The notes beneath the pieces were generated by a model. That model was given only the letters and a program-made list of their open reading frames with translations, did not search any database and was not told the DNA's origin. Below, in pieces: positions 10,201-16,772 of a stretch of DNA of 24,229 nucleotides. Made by a program: the position numbers and the translations under genes. Position 1 is the first letter of the stretch; every line of letters starts with the position of its first letter. This DNA is from Ichthyosporea sp. XGB-2017a (lineage: Eukaryota > Opisthokonta > Ichthyosporea). The DNA lies in NCBI GenBank assembly GCA_002811675.1, contig PDIM01010394.1, positions 48,018 to 72,246 of the forward strand, given 5' to 3'.

Positions 10201-10501
10201 AATCATCCAATGTAAATAAATCACTCTCTGAAATATTAAAGGACCCTCCTGACGCTGAATCCAAAAAACTCTCGGCATTCGCATAGTACATGTCCGGATC
10301 ACCCCCAGTATCTACCGCCAAACACGCATCCTCTACCATGCGATTTAAACACTCACACAATATGGTCACATCACCAATAATTAACATAAACTCATCCCCA
10401 CTGCATGGCTCTTCAGGATCACAATCCCGCAAAGGCGTCTCTAGCTCAAGAAACGCCTCCAGCCAACGAACAGCTTGCTCATAATTAAGAAGCTCGTCCA
10501 T
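7232..10501 (-). CDS. Vav-like CH-DH-PH Rho guanine-nucleotide exchange factor with A20 zinc finger
   Basis: Single-exon gene of 1089 aa, predicted to load GTP on Rho/Rac GTPases at membranes and the actin cortex. Residues about 5-120 look like a divergent calponin-homology domain (WLEAFLEL, then ILCECLNRM, AESFLDSA, LFTLDDLF, VCVLVMIA). Residues 160-200 are an Asn/Asp/Tyr low-complexity linker. Residues 204-386 are the DH domain: VLDEILETERVYVESL (CR1), LLKPVQRILKYPLLL (CR3), then the closing helix. Residues about 408-526 are the PH domain, with the conserved C-terminal Trp at 515. A long Pro/Ser/Arg-rich tail has SH3-ligand-like PxxP motifs. At about 789-815 sits an A20-type finger, Cx3C-GFYGSPELRNL-Cx2C. 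A QPQ repeat (about 927-975) and a Pro/Lys-rich C-terminus follow. The start is the ATG at 10499-10501; the frame upstream has only TTG. DH-PH and the finger are certain; the CH domain is likely. Confidence 0.92.
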   Translation of the reverse strand: MDELLNYEQAVRWLEAFLELETPLRDCDPEEPCSGDEFMLIIGDVTILCECLNRMVEDACLAVDTGGDPDMYYANAESFLDSASGGSFNISESDLFTLDDLFNNDSQRLLRTVCVLVMIAHSEYIYTDSYLWQYTDVYHTPSPYNKRTEEEETQEEKEEQGGYNDDYNANDYNDNDNDYSDNDYNDNYNNDNSNDNSNGDKNAVYRRRVLDEILETERVYVESLQSIMEGYFEHLKSYDKMTDFDRKTIFGNIPAIYQKQKKFLAHLEATFEQNPDGVGACFVEAEREFELYSDYCTNHPDALKKLELYMQDVEFNQLLEACQHVLKQPLGLQAALLKPVQRILKYPLLLREVLKHFDDQGDENYRCTLQAVESMTRVAEHINESKRKHDTLYFAIDLQTRITGYQGPNLTKVGQFIKEKTFKVLDYRDRKTERHVFLFEKVLLICKELPASKSQGMVNKATYNMKACIDIAKMMLKPFPDNPHDDEYMWEVTKTGNTKQRYVFLSASASEKEWWTSHIDKLIMESLTSFLVSKARPNSMAGSTHDSETYLEDESSDNDSFVDNTRKFNTMKAPSSMELKKTRMSIPTKPQDKLTAKSLSNLKTSNQWDKSKQPLGGIAIPKQPVLKKTNTSADINRTASKPSRPELPRSHSFNNNNNEDKKSASRTASRSSSKGPPRPQLPSSFNSDRSLQRDASMSSLSSTTSTKTPPPRPRAPNNIHSKPQLPSRPTSLPDPKVKVNKKGKQAPALPPPRKGAVPLKKLQPKRARRKSLEKLYEAPLAGKNTDEAKGACVNNCGFYGSPELRNLCSKCFHKLFPDEAKLIWYGKNANVSLMDDDILGYNPLDPANAKREALPAPIVPVTKTLAKPKPPSNPPPGRANNNFDASIRAPASAGGHGWNFATPAQQPQQSGWGGANSFSQPGFANDFQPQFRPQFQPQIRPQVQPQAQPQFQPQVQPQFQPQVQPQFQPQAQPPSLFDARTHGGSAAGWSSTLLEASRQFPEKPAINGSTTNGRPVSSPKNSSPIKSAPPNSKVAAEMDEMERQHEELMRLGPAAASSSSPKPTLSKSGKVKPPPPTKPKPTLKPKPRV
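7580..7735. repeat. 24-bp coding minisatellite (QPQF/QPQV repeat)
   Basis: The plus strand repeats the unit GAGGTTGAAACTGAGGCTGA plus four more bases several times with drift. On the minus strand this encodes alternating QPQF, QPQV and QPQA units near the C-terminus of the RhoGEF. It is likely to vary in length between individuals. Confidence 0.85.
9898..10013. repeat. ATTATC/ATTATA coding microsatellite
   Basis: An imperfect run of ATTATC, ATTATA and CATT units encodes, on the minus strand, the Asn/Asp/Tyr-rich linker between the CH-like and DH domains. The reading frame is kept throughout. A shadow frame on the same strand reads as an Ile/Met run and is not a gene. Confidence 0.85.
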
Positions 10502-11340
10502 TGTACTATAAAAAAAAAAAGAAAAAGGAAGGAAATCTTGAGACGACAAAAAAAGTTGAAAAGAAAAGAAAAAGAAAAGAAGACCAAAGCCTCAAAAAGT
10601 TTTTTTTTCTTTTTTAAAAATAAAAAGCACTACATGATCATTCCCACTTCCCCACTCCCCTCACACTACTTTATAACTCCTCTTAGAGACTAGAGTAGTC
10701 CTTCTCTCCCTAACACTTAGCTGCTCCCTTTCTCTCTCCCTAACACTCCCTCACGTCTCCCTCCCTCAACCACGCCCCAATTATTTAATTGTCCGCGCAG
10801 CAGGCAATTGTATTTATGTACATAGTTATACATACTGCATAATCAAAACTCTCGCAGGTCGGCTCAATTTATTTTAATTAGACCCTTTTGATTAGACATC
10901 TCTTCTCCCCAAACTACATATCTCCACCAGAGACCTCCTCCTCTTTTGCAACCCTCAAAATAATTGTATTTTTTTCCCATGATTTGTTTCGAAAAAAAAG
11001 AAACAGTCCCTGATTTCTACTCCCAATGAGCACGAAAATTCCTGAAAAGAGAGTGAAAACCACTCTTGCATATGAGCATAATATGTACGCTTCCACAGGA
11101 AATCGGACACCCATTTCTGAAACAATTGGAATTAGCAACAATAATAAACTCTTTTCGAAACTGAAAGCTTAAGCCTTTATCCAGCAGCAACCGCAGCAGA
11201 GTGTCGAAGGAAACATATCTACTCCGTCCATATCAACTTTTAAACGCCCATTGTCCCCCTAAGATCTTGCTTTCAAATCCATTCAACGCCCTGAGTCCAC
11301 AACAGCAGCAGCTCTGGTCAAGACGAAAATGCATTTTCTT
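10502..11340. other. Non-coding stretch upstream of the RhoGEF gene
   Basis: The first 200 bp, on the minus strand, should be the RhoGEF promoter and 5' UTR, with a TATAAA-like element at about 10670-10675. A pyrimidine-rich segment (10690-10770) holds two copies of CTCTCCCTAACACT. A short inverted repeat, CAATTA-TT-TAATTG, lies at 10778-10791. A 48-codon open frame starts at ATG 11026 (+) and ends at TAA 11172; it reads like protein but has no recognised match, so I do not call it a gene. Confidence 0.45.
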
Positions 11341-11341
11341 G

Positions 11342-12060
11342 TCAAAGATGCCCCATGTATTCATACTTCCGGATTTGCTCCAGTTTGGCCCGTTTATACG
11401 TAGGCGTGGCCTTAATATCGGAATTCTTGTGGTTTCGATAATAAGTGGGGTGATCATGTATGTACCTTAGTGGCTTGAAGCTTGGTAATTTCATACCCGG
11501 GTATTGCCTTTTTAACCGTTCGAGATTAGCCCTGTCAATATCTGGCGTGGGTGAAAATCGTCCCCTTCTTCCTGTGCACAAATCCAATAAACTCTGGCAC
11601 GGTCGGGGCAAAATATACAGGTCTTCGGATGTTTGGCCTTTGCGAGAACAGCTGGTCTTCTGAACCGGTCGTGACCACCTCGCCCGTGTCTCCGAATTCT
11701 GTAAGCAATACACTGGAACGTGTAGTCCACCGATAGCCGCTTAATCTCGGCCGCAGACTCGGCCCGTGCCTTCACCATCTCTACGGCATGTGCATTCCGA
11801 AGGGCTTGCATGTCACGAACAAGCTCCGTGATCTTTTTGTAGCACCCCCCAATGTCGGTGGCGTATAAGCCTCGTCAGGGGCATTACCCTTCCTGTCGGA
11901 TTCTCCAGGTCAGCACCTCCGACATACACGCTTGGGGGGTGTCCTGTGCAGCCTTAGATCCTGCTTTGCCACCTCGGCTTCCGCCGCAGAAGCAATGGTC
12001 GGCTTATTGTGGAAATTATCCTCAAAAGATGGCTCTTTCAAACACCGTTCACCTCAATGA
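11342..12060 (-). pseudogene. Protein-like tract broken by about six frame changes, family unknown
   Basis: On the minus strand, segments with clear protein character follow one another in different frames, with almost no stops inside each. From upstream to downstream: WDIIEVNGV (about 12030-12060), PSFEDNFHNKPTIASAAEAE (about 11960-12035), ACMSEVLTWRIRQEG (about 11890-11968), NAPDEAYTPPTLGG (about 11848-11890), then a helix with ITELVRDMQALRN and KARAESAAEIKRLSVDY (11712-11850), LLTEFGDTGEVVTTGSEDQ (11539-11711), and a Lys/Tyr-rich end, LERLKRQYPGMKLPSFKPL to KYEYMGHL, closed by TGA at 11342. The shifts are single-base steps, not GT-AG introns. I recognise no family and see no viral or transposon hallmark. 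It is either a decaying host gene or a real gene in badly polished sequence near the assembly gap. Confidence 0.5.
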
Positions 12061-12123
12061 TGTCCCATTCAAATACTCAAATTGCACGCTCTCTGTGCAA
12101 CAGCAGTAGCTGAGTTGACCCAG

Positions 12124-12195
12124 GATTGCTTGGTCTAGTGGTATGATTCTCGCTTAGGGTGCGAGAGGTCCCGAGTTCAATTCTCGGAGCAGTCC
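12124..12195 (+). tRNA. tRNA-Pro (anticodon AGG)
   Basis: The 72-base sequence folds as a cloverleaf. The acceptor stem GATTGCT pairs with AGCAGTC with one G-T pair. The D arm carries TGGTCTAGTGGTATG, which is also the A box. The anticodon stem CTCGC/GCGAG encloses TTAGGGT with anticodon AGG, and the T arm is CCGAG-TTCAATT-CTCGG, the B box. It closely matches eukaryotic tRNA-Pro(AGG). No intron and no encoded CCA are visible. T-runs at about 12200-12207 and 12212-12220 serve as Pol III terminators. Confidence 0.96.
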
Positions 12196-12199
12196 CCAG

Positions 12200-12207
12200 T
12201 TTTTTTT
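12200..12207 (+). terminator. Pol III terminator of the tRNA-Pro gene
   Basis: A run of eight T residues begins 5 bp after the mature tRNA end, as expected for RNA polymerase III release. Confidence 0.8.
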
Positions 12208-12211
12208 GCAC

Positions 12212-12372
12212 TTTTTTTTTGGCAGTCTTTTTTTTTTTATTTTTCGGCAAGGCGCAAAAGATGCTTTTTTTTTTTTTTTTTTTTTTCTATTTTTTTTTTT
12301 TTTTATTGTTCGGCAAGGCGCAAAAGATGCTTTTTTTTTTCTTTTTTTTTTTCGATTTTTTATTTATTTTGG
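12212..12372. repeat. Poly(T) block with a tandem 66-bp duplication
   Basis: The block is nearly all T, with two copies of CGGCAAGGCGCAAAAGATGC at 12245-12264 and 12311-12330, 66 bp apart. It directly precedes the assembly gap and probably caused the assembly to stop. Any phenylalanine-rich translation here is an artefact. Confidence 0.85.
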
Positions 12373-12416
12373 TATAGAGACTTCCAATTGGTTCTTATTC
12401 ACTTTGGAAAATCTGT

Positions 12417-13321
12417 NNNNNNNNNNNNNNNNNNNNNNNNNNNNNNNNNNNNNNNNNNNNNNNNNNNNNNNNNNNNNNNNNNNNNNNNNNNNNNNNNNNN
12501 NNNNNNNNNNNNNNNNNNNNNNNNNNNNNNNNNNNNNNNNNNNNNNNNNNNNNNNNNNNNNNNNNNNNNNNNNNNNNNNNNNNNNNNNNNNNNNNNNNNN
12601 NNNNNNNNNNNNNNNNNNNNNNNNNNNNNNNNNNNNNNNNNNNNNNNNNNNNNNNNNNNNNNNNNNNNNNNNNNNNNNNNNNNNNNNNNNNNNNNNNNNN
12701 NNNNNNNNNNNNNNNNNNNNNNNNNNNNNNNNNNNNNNNNNNNNNNNNNNNNNNNNNNNNNNNNNNNNNNNNNNNNNNNNNNNNNNNNNNNNNNNNNNNN
12801 NNNNNNNNNNNNNNNNNNNNNNNNNNNNNNNNNNNNNNNNNNNNNNNNNNNNNNNNNNNNNNNNNNNNNNNNNNNNNNNNNNNNNNNNNNNNNNNNNNNN
12901 NNNNNNNNNNNNNNNNNNNNNNNNNNNNNNNNNNNNNNNNNNNNNNNNNNNNNNNNNNNNNNNNNNNNNNNNNNNNNNNNNNNNNNNNNNNNNNNNNNNN
13001 NNNNNNNNNNNNNNNNNNNNNNNNNNNNNNNNNNNNNNNNNNNNNNNNNNNNNNNNNNNNNNNNNNNNNNNNNNNNNNNNNNNNNNNNNNNNNNNNNNNN
13101 NNNNNNNNNNNNNNNNNNNNNNNNNNNNNNNNNNNNNNNNNNNNNNNNNNNNNNNNNNNNNNNNNNNNNNNNNNNNNNNNNNNNNNNNNNNNNNNNNNNN
13201 NNNNNNNNNNNNNNNNNNNNNNNNNNNNNNNNNNNNNNNNNNNNNNNNNNNNNNNNNNNNNNNNNNNNNNNNNNNNNNNNNNNNNNNNNNNNNNNNNNNN
13301 NNNNNNNNNNNNNNNNNNNNN
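12417..13321. other. Assembly gap (905 N)
   Basis: The bases are unknown. Open frames that run across this block are artefacts of N translation. Anything between the tRNA and the coiled-coil gene, including that gene's promoter, may be hidden here. Confidence 1.
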
Positions 13322-13429
13322 TTTTTTGTTCCAAAAGATCTCTATGGAGACAGTTCTTTATTTTTTATATCTTTTACTTTATTATGGCACAAAAAGTTTT
13401 TTTTTTGATTTAAAAAAGAAAAAAAAAAT

Positions 13430-15269
13430 ATGGCGATTCGACCTCAAAGTGCGGTGCGAAGGCCAAAGAGTGCACAACCTCGACGAGGGAATGAGGAAGA
13501 GACGATTGTGCAAGAGAGTGTGTATGCTGATTTTCCTGAGGATGATGATGATCACAATGTTGAGCGGGATTTTAACAATATATTGGGCCGGGAGACGTTG
13601 CATATGCGACGGCAGGTGTGGAGTGTTGGTATAGATGAGAAAGTGGAGAAGAGGAAGGATGGGGAAGAAGAAAAAGAAGAAGAAGTGGGGGTTTTGGATG
13701 CGGATGGAGTGCTCATTGATGAAGAGGAAGGGAACGATTTTGATGATTGGAGGACACGCATGCACGGTTTGACGGAAGGGCAGTTGCGAAGTTTTCCCAA
13801 GCCGACCGAAGTGACGTGGGCGCAATTTCTTGTGGAGAAGAGGCATGCGCTGGAGGGGGAAAAGAAAAAGGTGAAAAAGAAGGGTGGGAAAAGGCCGCAG
13901 AGTGCGATGCCTGTTCAGGGTGTGCGTGTTGTTGGGCCACGGGAGAAAGAGTTGACGTTTAATCGGCATGCGCGAAAGGAGCGACCGTCTACTGCACCGG
14001 CGTTTGGGCGCAAGAATATGGACCAGAGGTTTGGTATTACGACGTCGTCGCCTCGTATGCAGATTGAGATACCCGAATGTATTTTGCGAGGGCAAAAGCC
14101 GCACTATGCGACCACTTTGGGGGGGGTTAGTGTGCCGTACCAGACCATCAAAAAAGCGGAAAATGCCGAGCTAGAGTACAAGAAAATTCGGGAGCAGTTA
14201 AAGGCGCGGGCTAAAGTGATTCAGGTAGAACAGCCAGTTGCACCGAGTACGGAGGAGATAATTGAGACGACCAAGAGTAGTGTTCGGGATGCGGGAGATA
14301 GTGTCATTCAAGAGATTAAAATGAACTATGATCAAAAGATTGCCGATTTGCAAAGTGCGCATGATTGTCATATTACAGAGATTGTGGAAAAGTTTTCTGA
14401 AAAGGTAAGAACAATGAGGGGAAAAAAAGGGAGAACAAGAAGAAGAGAGAGACTAATTTTTTTGTGTAGGAAATTGAAGCTGAGAAAAGGATAAAAACGG
14501 CACAAGAAGAGTTTGAAAATTACAAGTGTGTCGTCATGACCGAAATTAAAGACCGAATGGAGCAAGAGTATGGGCAGACACTGGAGCGGGTGGAACGAGA
14601 GAGGCAGGAGGAAAAGGAAAAGGCCATTGCGGAAATTGTTGAAAAGTTTACGAAACAAGCACAGGAGGACCAGGAAAGGTATGCAGAAGAATTGTCTCGG
14701 CAGCTGCGCGTGCTGGAAACGCGTTACAAGAAACAGATTCGCAGCTTGGAAGAAACCAATGATACACTTGGGATGGAAGTGGATAGTCTTATGAACAAGA
14801 CATTTGAGCAAGAAAGGGCCATATTGGATGGGCGAAAAAAGATTCTTCACTTGGAGAGGGAAATTGGCAATATCGAGGCCAGAACTGCTGAAAAGTATAC
14901 TGGCAAGTTGGCCAATGTTGTCGAAGATAACCGGATATTGAACAGGCAGTTTAAACAAAAGTGTGAGCAAATGTCACATTCTTTGGCAGCGTTGCATAGC
15001 AAAATTGAAAGTTTGCAAAGTGAAAAGGTAAGAAGGACAAAGGAAAAAGGAAAAAAAAAGAGAGGACTTTTTTTTGGTCTAAAAAAGAAAAACATTTTTT
15101 GCCTTCTTTTTTTGTTTGTTTGTAGACACGGCTCATTCAGTTTGCCAATAGTAAACTGGAAAGTGAAACAGTATACAAGGACTCAATCATTGAAGAACTC
15201 AAAGAGCATATTGAAAATCTCACCAAAGTAGTTCGTAATCGAAACATGCCCAAATACCTTCACCAATAA
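13430..15269 (+). CDS. Coiled-coil protein with RPQSA-type motifs, putative ciliary/basal-body protein, three exons
   Basis: The exons are 13430-14404, 14470-15027 and 15126-15269. The introns of 65 and 98 bp both start GTAAGA and end TAG, are phase 0, and join open frames into a 558-aa product. The N-terminus has Arg-Pro-x-Ser-Ala repeats (RPQSAVRRPKSAQPRR at 4-19, then KRPQSAMP and RPSTAPA further on), which are common in cilium and microtubule-associated proteins. An acidic stretch follows. From about residue 245 to the end the protein is a continuous Glu/Lys/Gln-rich coiled coil (for example ENRILNRQFKQKCEQMSHSL). I do not recognise the exact family, and the ciliary role is an inference from motif style. 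The ATG at 13430 sits in an A-rich leader just after the assembly gap, so upstream exons cannot be excluded. The stop codon lies within AATAAA, so the 3' UTR is probably very short. Confidence 0.85.
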
Positions 15270-15270
15270 A
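15265..15270 (+). terminator. Poly(A) signal overlapping the stop codon
   Basis: AATAAATAAA contains the TAA stop of the coiled-coil gene. The nearest coding base of the convergent gene is only 28 bp past that stop, so processing must occur close by or inside its 3' coding end. Confidence 0.55.
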
Positions 15271-15297
15271 TAAAAAGGAAAAAAAAGGATTTTTTAC

Positions 15298-15867
15298 TTA
15301 CTTTTTTTTATTGTCGTCATTATTGCTTCCAAAAACCCAAGATTTCCATTCGTCCACCCTCTTTTGCAATGCCCTTTGGGTAAACTCTGCAGTGGACTTT
15401 ACATGATCCAGTGAGCACATTTTGTCAAACACCTTTTTGGAAAAGGCATACTGCTGCTGGCCCATTTCCACAATGGCCTCTTTTAGTTTTTCCCGACTTT
15501 CCTTGTTGGTCATCTGCTCAGACACATTGCTGGCCAAATCCCTCATACTTTCTGCCCGTTTCTTCAAAACATTGCCAATGGTCGAAGCTTGGGGAGTGGA
15601 AATTTCACTCGCTGCCGCATTGACGTGCTGATCTGGTGCTTGCTTTCGTTCCACCTTTCCCTCTTTCCCTTCCTTGTCCGATACAATCACTATGCGAATC
15701 CCAGTCACCGGAGTAAACTCAATTTCTTCAATTTCCGCCTCACTTTTCACCTCTACAATACTAATCCCTCGACATATACGTTGCCCATTATTTTCCTTTT
15801 TCCCCTGTGACCAAAATCCAAAGCACATTTCTTCCAAGTCTGGTTTCTTCTTATCGTCTTTACTCAT
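15298..15867 (-). CDS. Hypothetical 189-aa protein, family unknown
   Basis: A single open frame starts at ATG 15865-15867, which I preferred over the track-style upstream extension because the latter is a Lys/Glu run from a poly-purine leader. The first 45 residues include LEEMCFGFWSQGKK. A mid-section rich in beta-type residues follows (EIEEIEFTPVTGIRIVIVSD). A linker and a predicted amphipathic helical C-terminal half come next (NVLKKRAESMRDLASNVSEQ onward, with WKSWVFG near the end). There is no signal peptide or membrane segment. The C-terminus, NNDDNKKK, lies 28 bp from the stop of the convergent coiled-coil gene. I do not recognise a family. Clean codon use over 190 codons and an ATG after a non-coding leader support it as real. 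Confidence 0.7.
   Translation of the reverse strand: MSKDDKKKPDLEEMCFGFWSQGKKENNGQRICRGISIVEVKSEAEIEEIEFTPVTGIRIVIVSDKEGKEGKVERKQAPDQHVNAAASEISTPQASTIGNVLKKRAESMRDLASNVSEQMTNKESREKLKEAIVEMGQQQYAFSKKVFDKMCSLDHVKSTAEFTQRALQKRVDEWKSWVFGSNNDDNKKK
15307..15312 (-). terminator. AATAAA within the last codons of the 189-aa gene
   Basis: The codons AAT AAA, seven bases before the TAA stop, form an AATAAA hexamer. Together with the hexamer at 15265-15270 on the other strand, this places both poly(A) signals within a 48-bp interval. Confidence 0.4.
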
Positions 15868-16051
15868 CCTTGTATTTCTTCTTTTCTTTTCTTCTTCTTT
15901 TTTTTTTTTTTTTACCAAACAAGAGATCACAACAAACAAGAAATCAATCTCAACTTATTTTTTTTATACACTAAACACACAAAAAAAAAGGAAAAATAAA
16001 AATAAAATGAGGCAGCCTTTTTATTATTATTTTGCAGAGGTCCCAATTATT

Positions 16052-16212
16052 GAGCGAAGCGCAGCGTAGCGTTTTTCTCTCATCAGCTCAGGCCCTTTTT
16101 GACGGTCAATTTTTTCGAGGATATATGATAAATGCAGCCTTCTGATTGGATAAAACCCCCATCCCCCAAAATTATGCTTCTCAGAACTGGATCCCTTACA
16201 CAAGCTTCGCTC
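16052..16212. repeat. 9-bp inverted repeat enclosing 143 bp
   Basis: GAGCGAAGC at 16052-16060 is exactly complementary to GCTTCGCTC at 16204-16212. It could close a long stem in an RNA of either strand. Confidence 0.5.
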
Positions 16213-16442
16213 GTCCACACTTGCTGTGCAGACTATTTTAAATAAACTATAATTGGTTTTTGCTTTTAACTGATTTTATTTTTGTTTTTTGCCTTCAGTT
16301 CAATCCACTGTTGGGGGGAGAAGATTCCATATTTGTTGGTGAGGCTGTGTGTTCTTTTGTAACATATTATTCAACGTTGTATCTTGTGCTTTCTAATTTG
16401 TAATTTCCCTTGCAATGTTATTCCGGTTAAAGGTATGTTGTA

Positions 16443-16476
16443 GATGACATAGGAGCAGTCCCTTCGGGAGGTCATC
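16443..16476. other. Hairpin with CTTCGG-type loop
   Basis: GATGAC (16443-16448) pairs with GTCATC (16471-16476), and within it TCCC pairs with GGGA across TTC. The apex contains C-TTCG-G, the very stable UUCG tetraloop context, which favours a role as RNA. Either strand could be the transcript. Confidence 0.45.
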
Positions 16477-16500
16477 AGGTAAACAAACACACTTTTTAAG

Positions 16501-16541
16501 AGTGAGCAGTATTCGGGATGAGCTGCTGCCCACTATTCACT
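16501..16541. other. Three-part hairpin
   Basis: AGTGA, AGT and GGG on the left pair in order with CCC, ACT and TCACT on the right. They are separated by a 2x2 internal loop and a 4-base bulge around an 11-base loop. Eleven pairs within 41 bases is more than most random stretches nearby show. Confidence 0.45.
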
Positions 16542-16643
16542 TGGTATTTTTGATATTTAAACGCGAGCCAATCTCTTTTCTTAAGCGTCTCCATTTTTCA
16601 GCCCACTGGAGACTAATCAATAGATGAATCGGGCTTCTGAATG

Positions 16644-16658
16644 GATTAGAGAATAATC
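16644..16658. other. Perfect 5-bp hairpin GATTA-GAGAA-TAATC
   Basis: This small hairpin sits inside a weaker pairing of AGCCC (16600-16604) with GGGCT (16631-16635) just upstream. It is listed only as part of the structured tract. Confidence 0.35.
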
Positions 16659-16772
16659 TGGGGGTTTCCCGTATTTTCTTTGACGTTCTGAAAGGCGTCG
16701 GTGCAACTCAAGCGATGAATTTTCATAGTGTCCTTTGAGTCTTGTTGTGTTTCACTACTTCTCAAATTTGGG

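Larger units (their letters stand above)
15868..16772. other. 905-bp gene-free tract, partly hairpin-rich
   Basis: The first 140 bp is A/T-rich and should contain the promoter of the minus-strand 189-aa gene. From about 16030 to 16740 the sequence lacks homopolymers, has mixed composition and no long ORF, yet holds several short perfect hairpins. It may contain a structured RNA or long UTRs; no known RNA family could be assigned by eye. Confidence 0.5.

Noticed and set aside
10700-10760. CCCTAA-containing motifs resembling telomeric repeats
   Set aside because: There are only two copies, each CCCTAACACT in a CT-rich run. There is no tandem array.
11026-11330. Reassignment of TAA to Gln, suggested by two in-frame TAA codons in a Gln-rich reading
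   Set aside because: Clear genes in the window (F-box, RhoGEF, TMEM50, TIM50) end in TAA at the expected family lengths, so the standard code holds.
11201-11470. 89-codon plus-strand ORF overlapping the frame-hopping tract
   Set aside because: Its second half is antisense to the more protein-like minus-strand frame, and no domain is visible.
12206-13413. Open frames of 311 to 400 codons on both strands across 12.2-13.4 kb
   Set aside because: They consist almost wholly of translated N bases plus poly-Phe flanks.
13382-14104. 240-codon antisense ORF over the coiled-coil gene
   Set aside because: The plus frame has spliced, motif-bearing coding sequence. This frame is its Arg/Pro/Leu shadow.
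14368-14970. 200-codon antisense ORF over exon 2 of the coiled-coil gene
   Set aside because: Phe/Leu-rich sequence is the expected complement of a Lys/Glu-rich coiled coil.
16052-16212. Sm-site-like AATTTTTTCGAGG (+), similar to the U5 snRNA 3' end, and GCATAATTTTGGGGG (-), similar to the U1 3' part
   Set aside because: The defining U5 loop GCCTTTTAC and the U1 5' end ACTTACCTG are both absent at the required distance.
16287-16297. B-box-like AGTTCAATCCA, possible second tRNA
   Set aside because: The flanks do not form a T stem or a cloverleaf, and there is no A box at a suitable distance.
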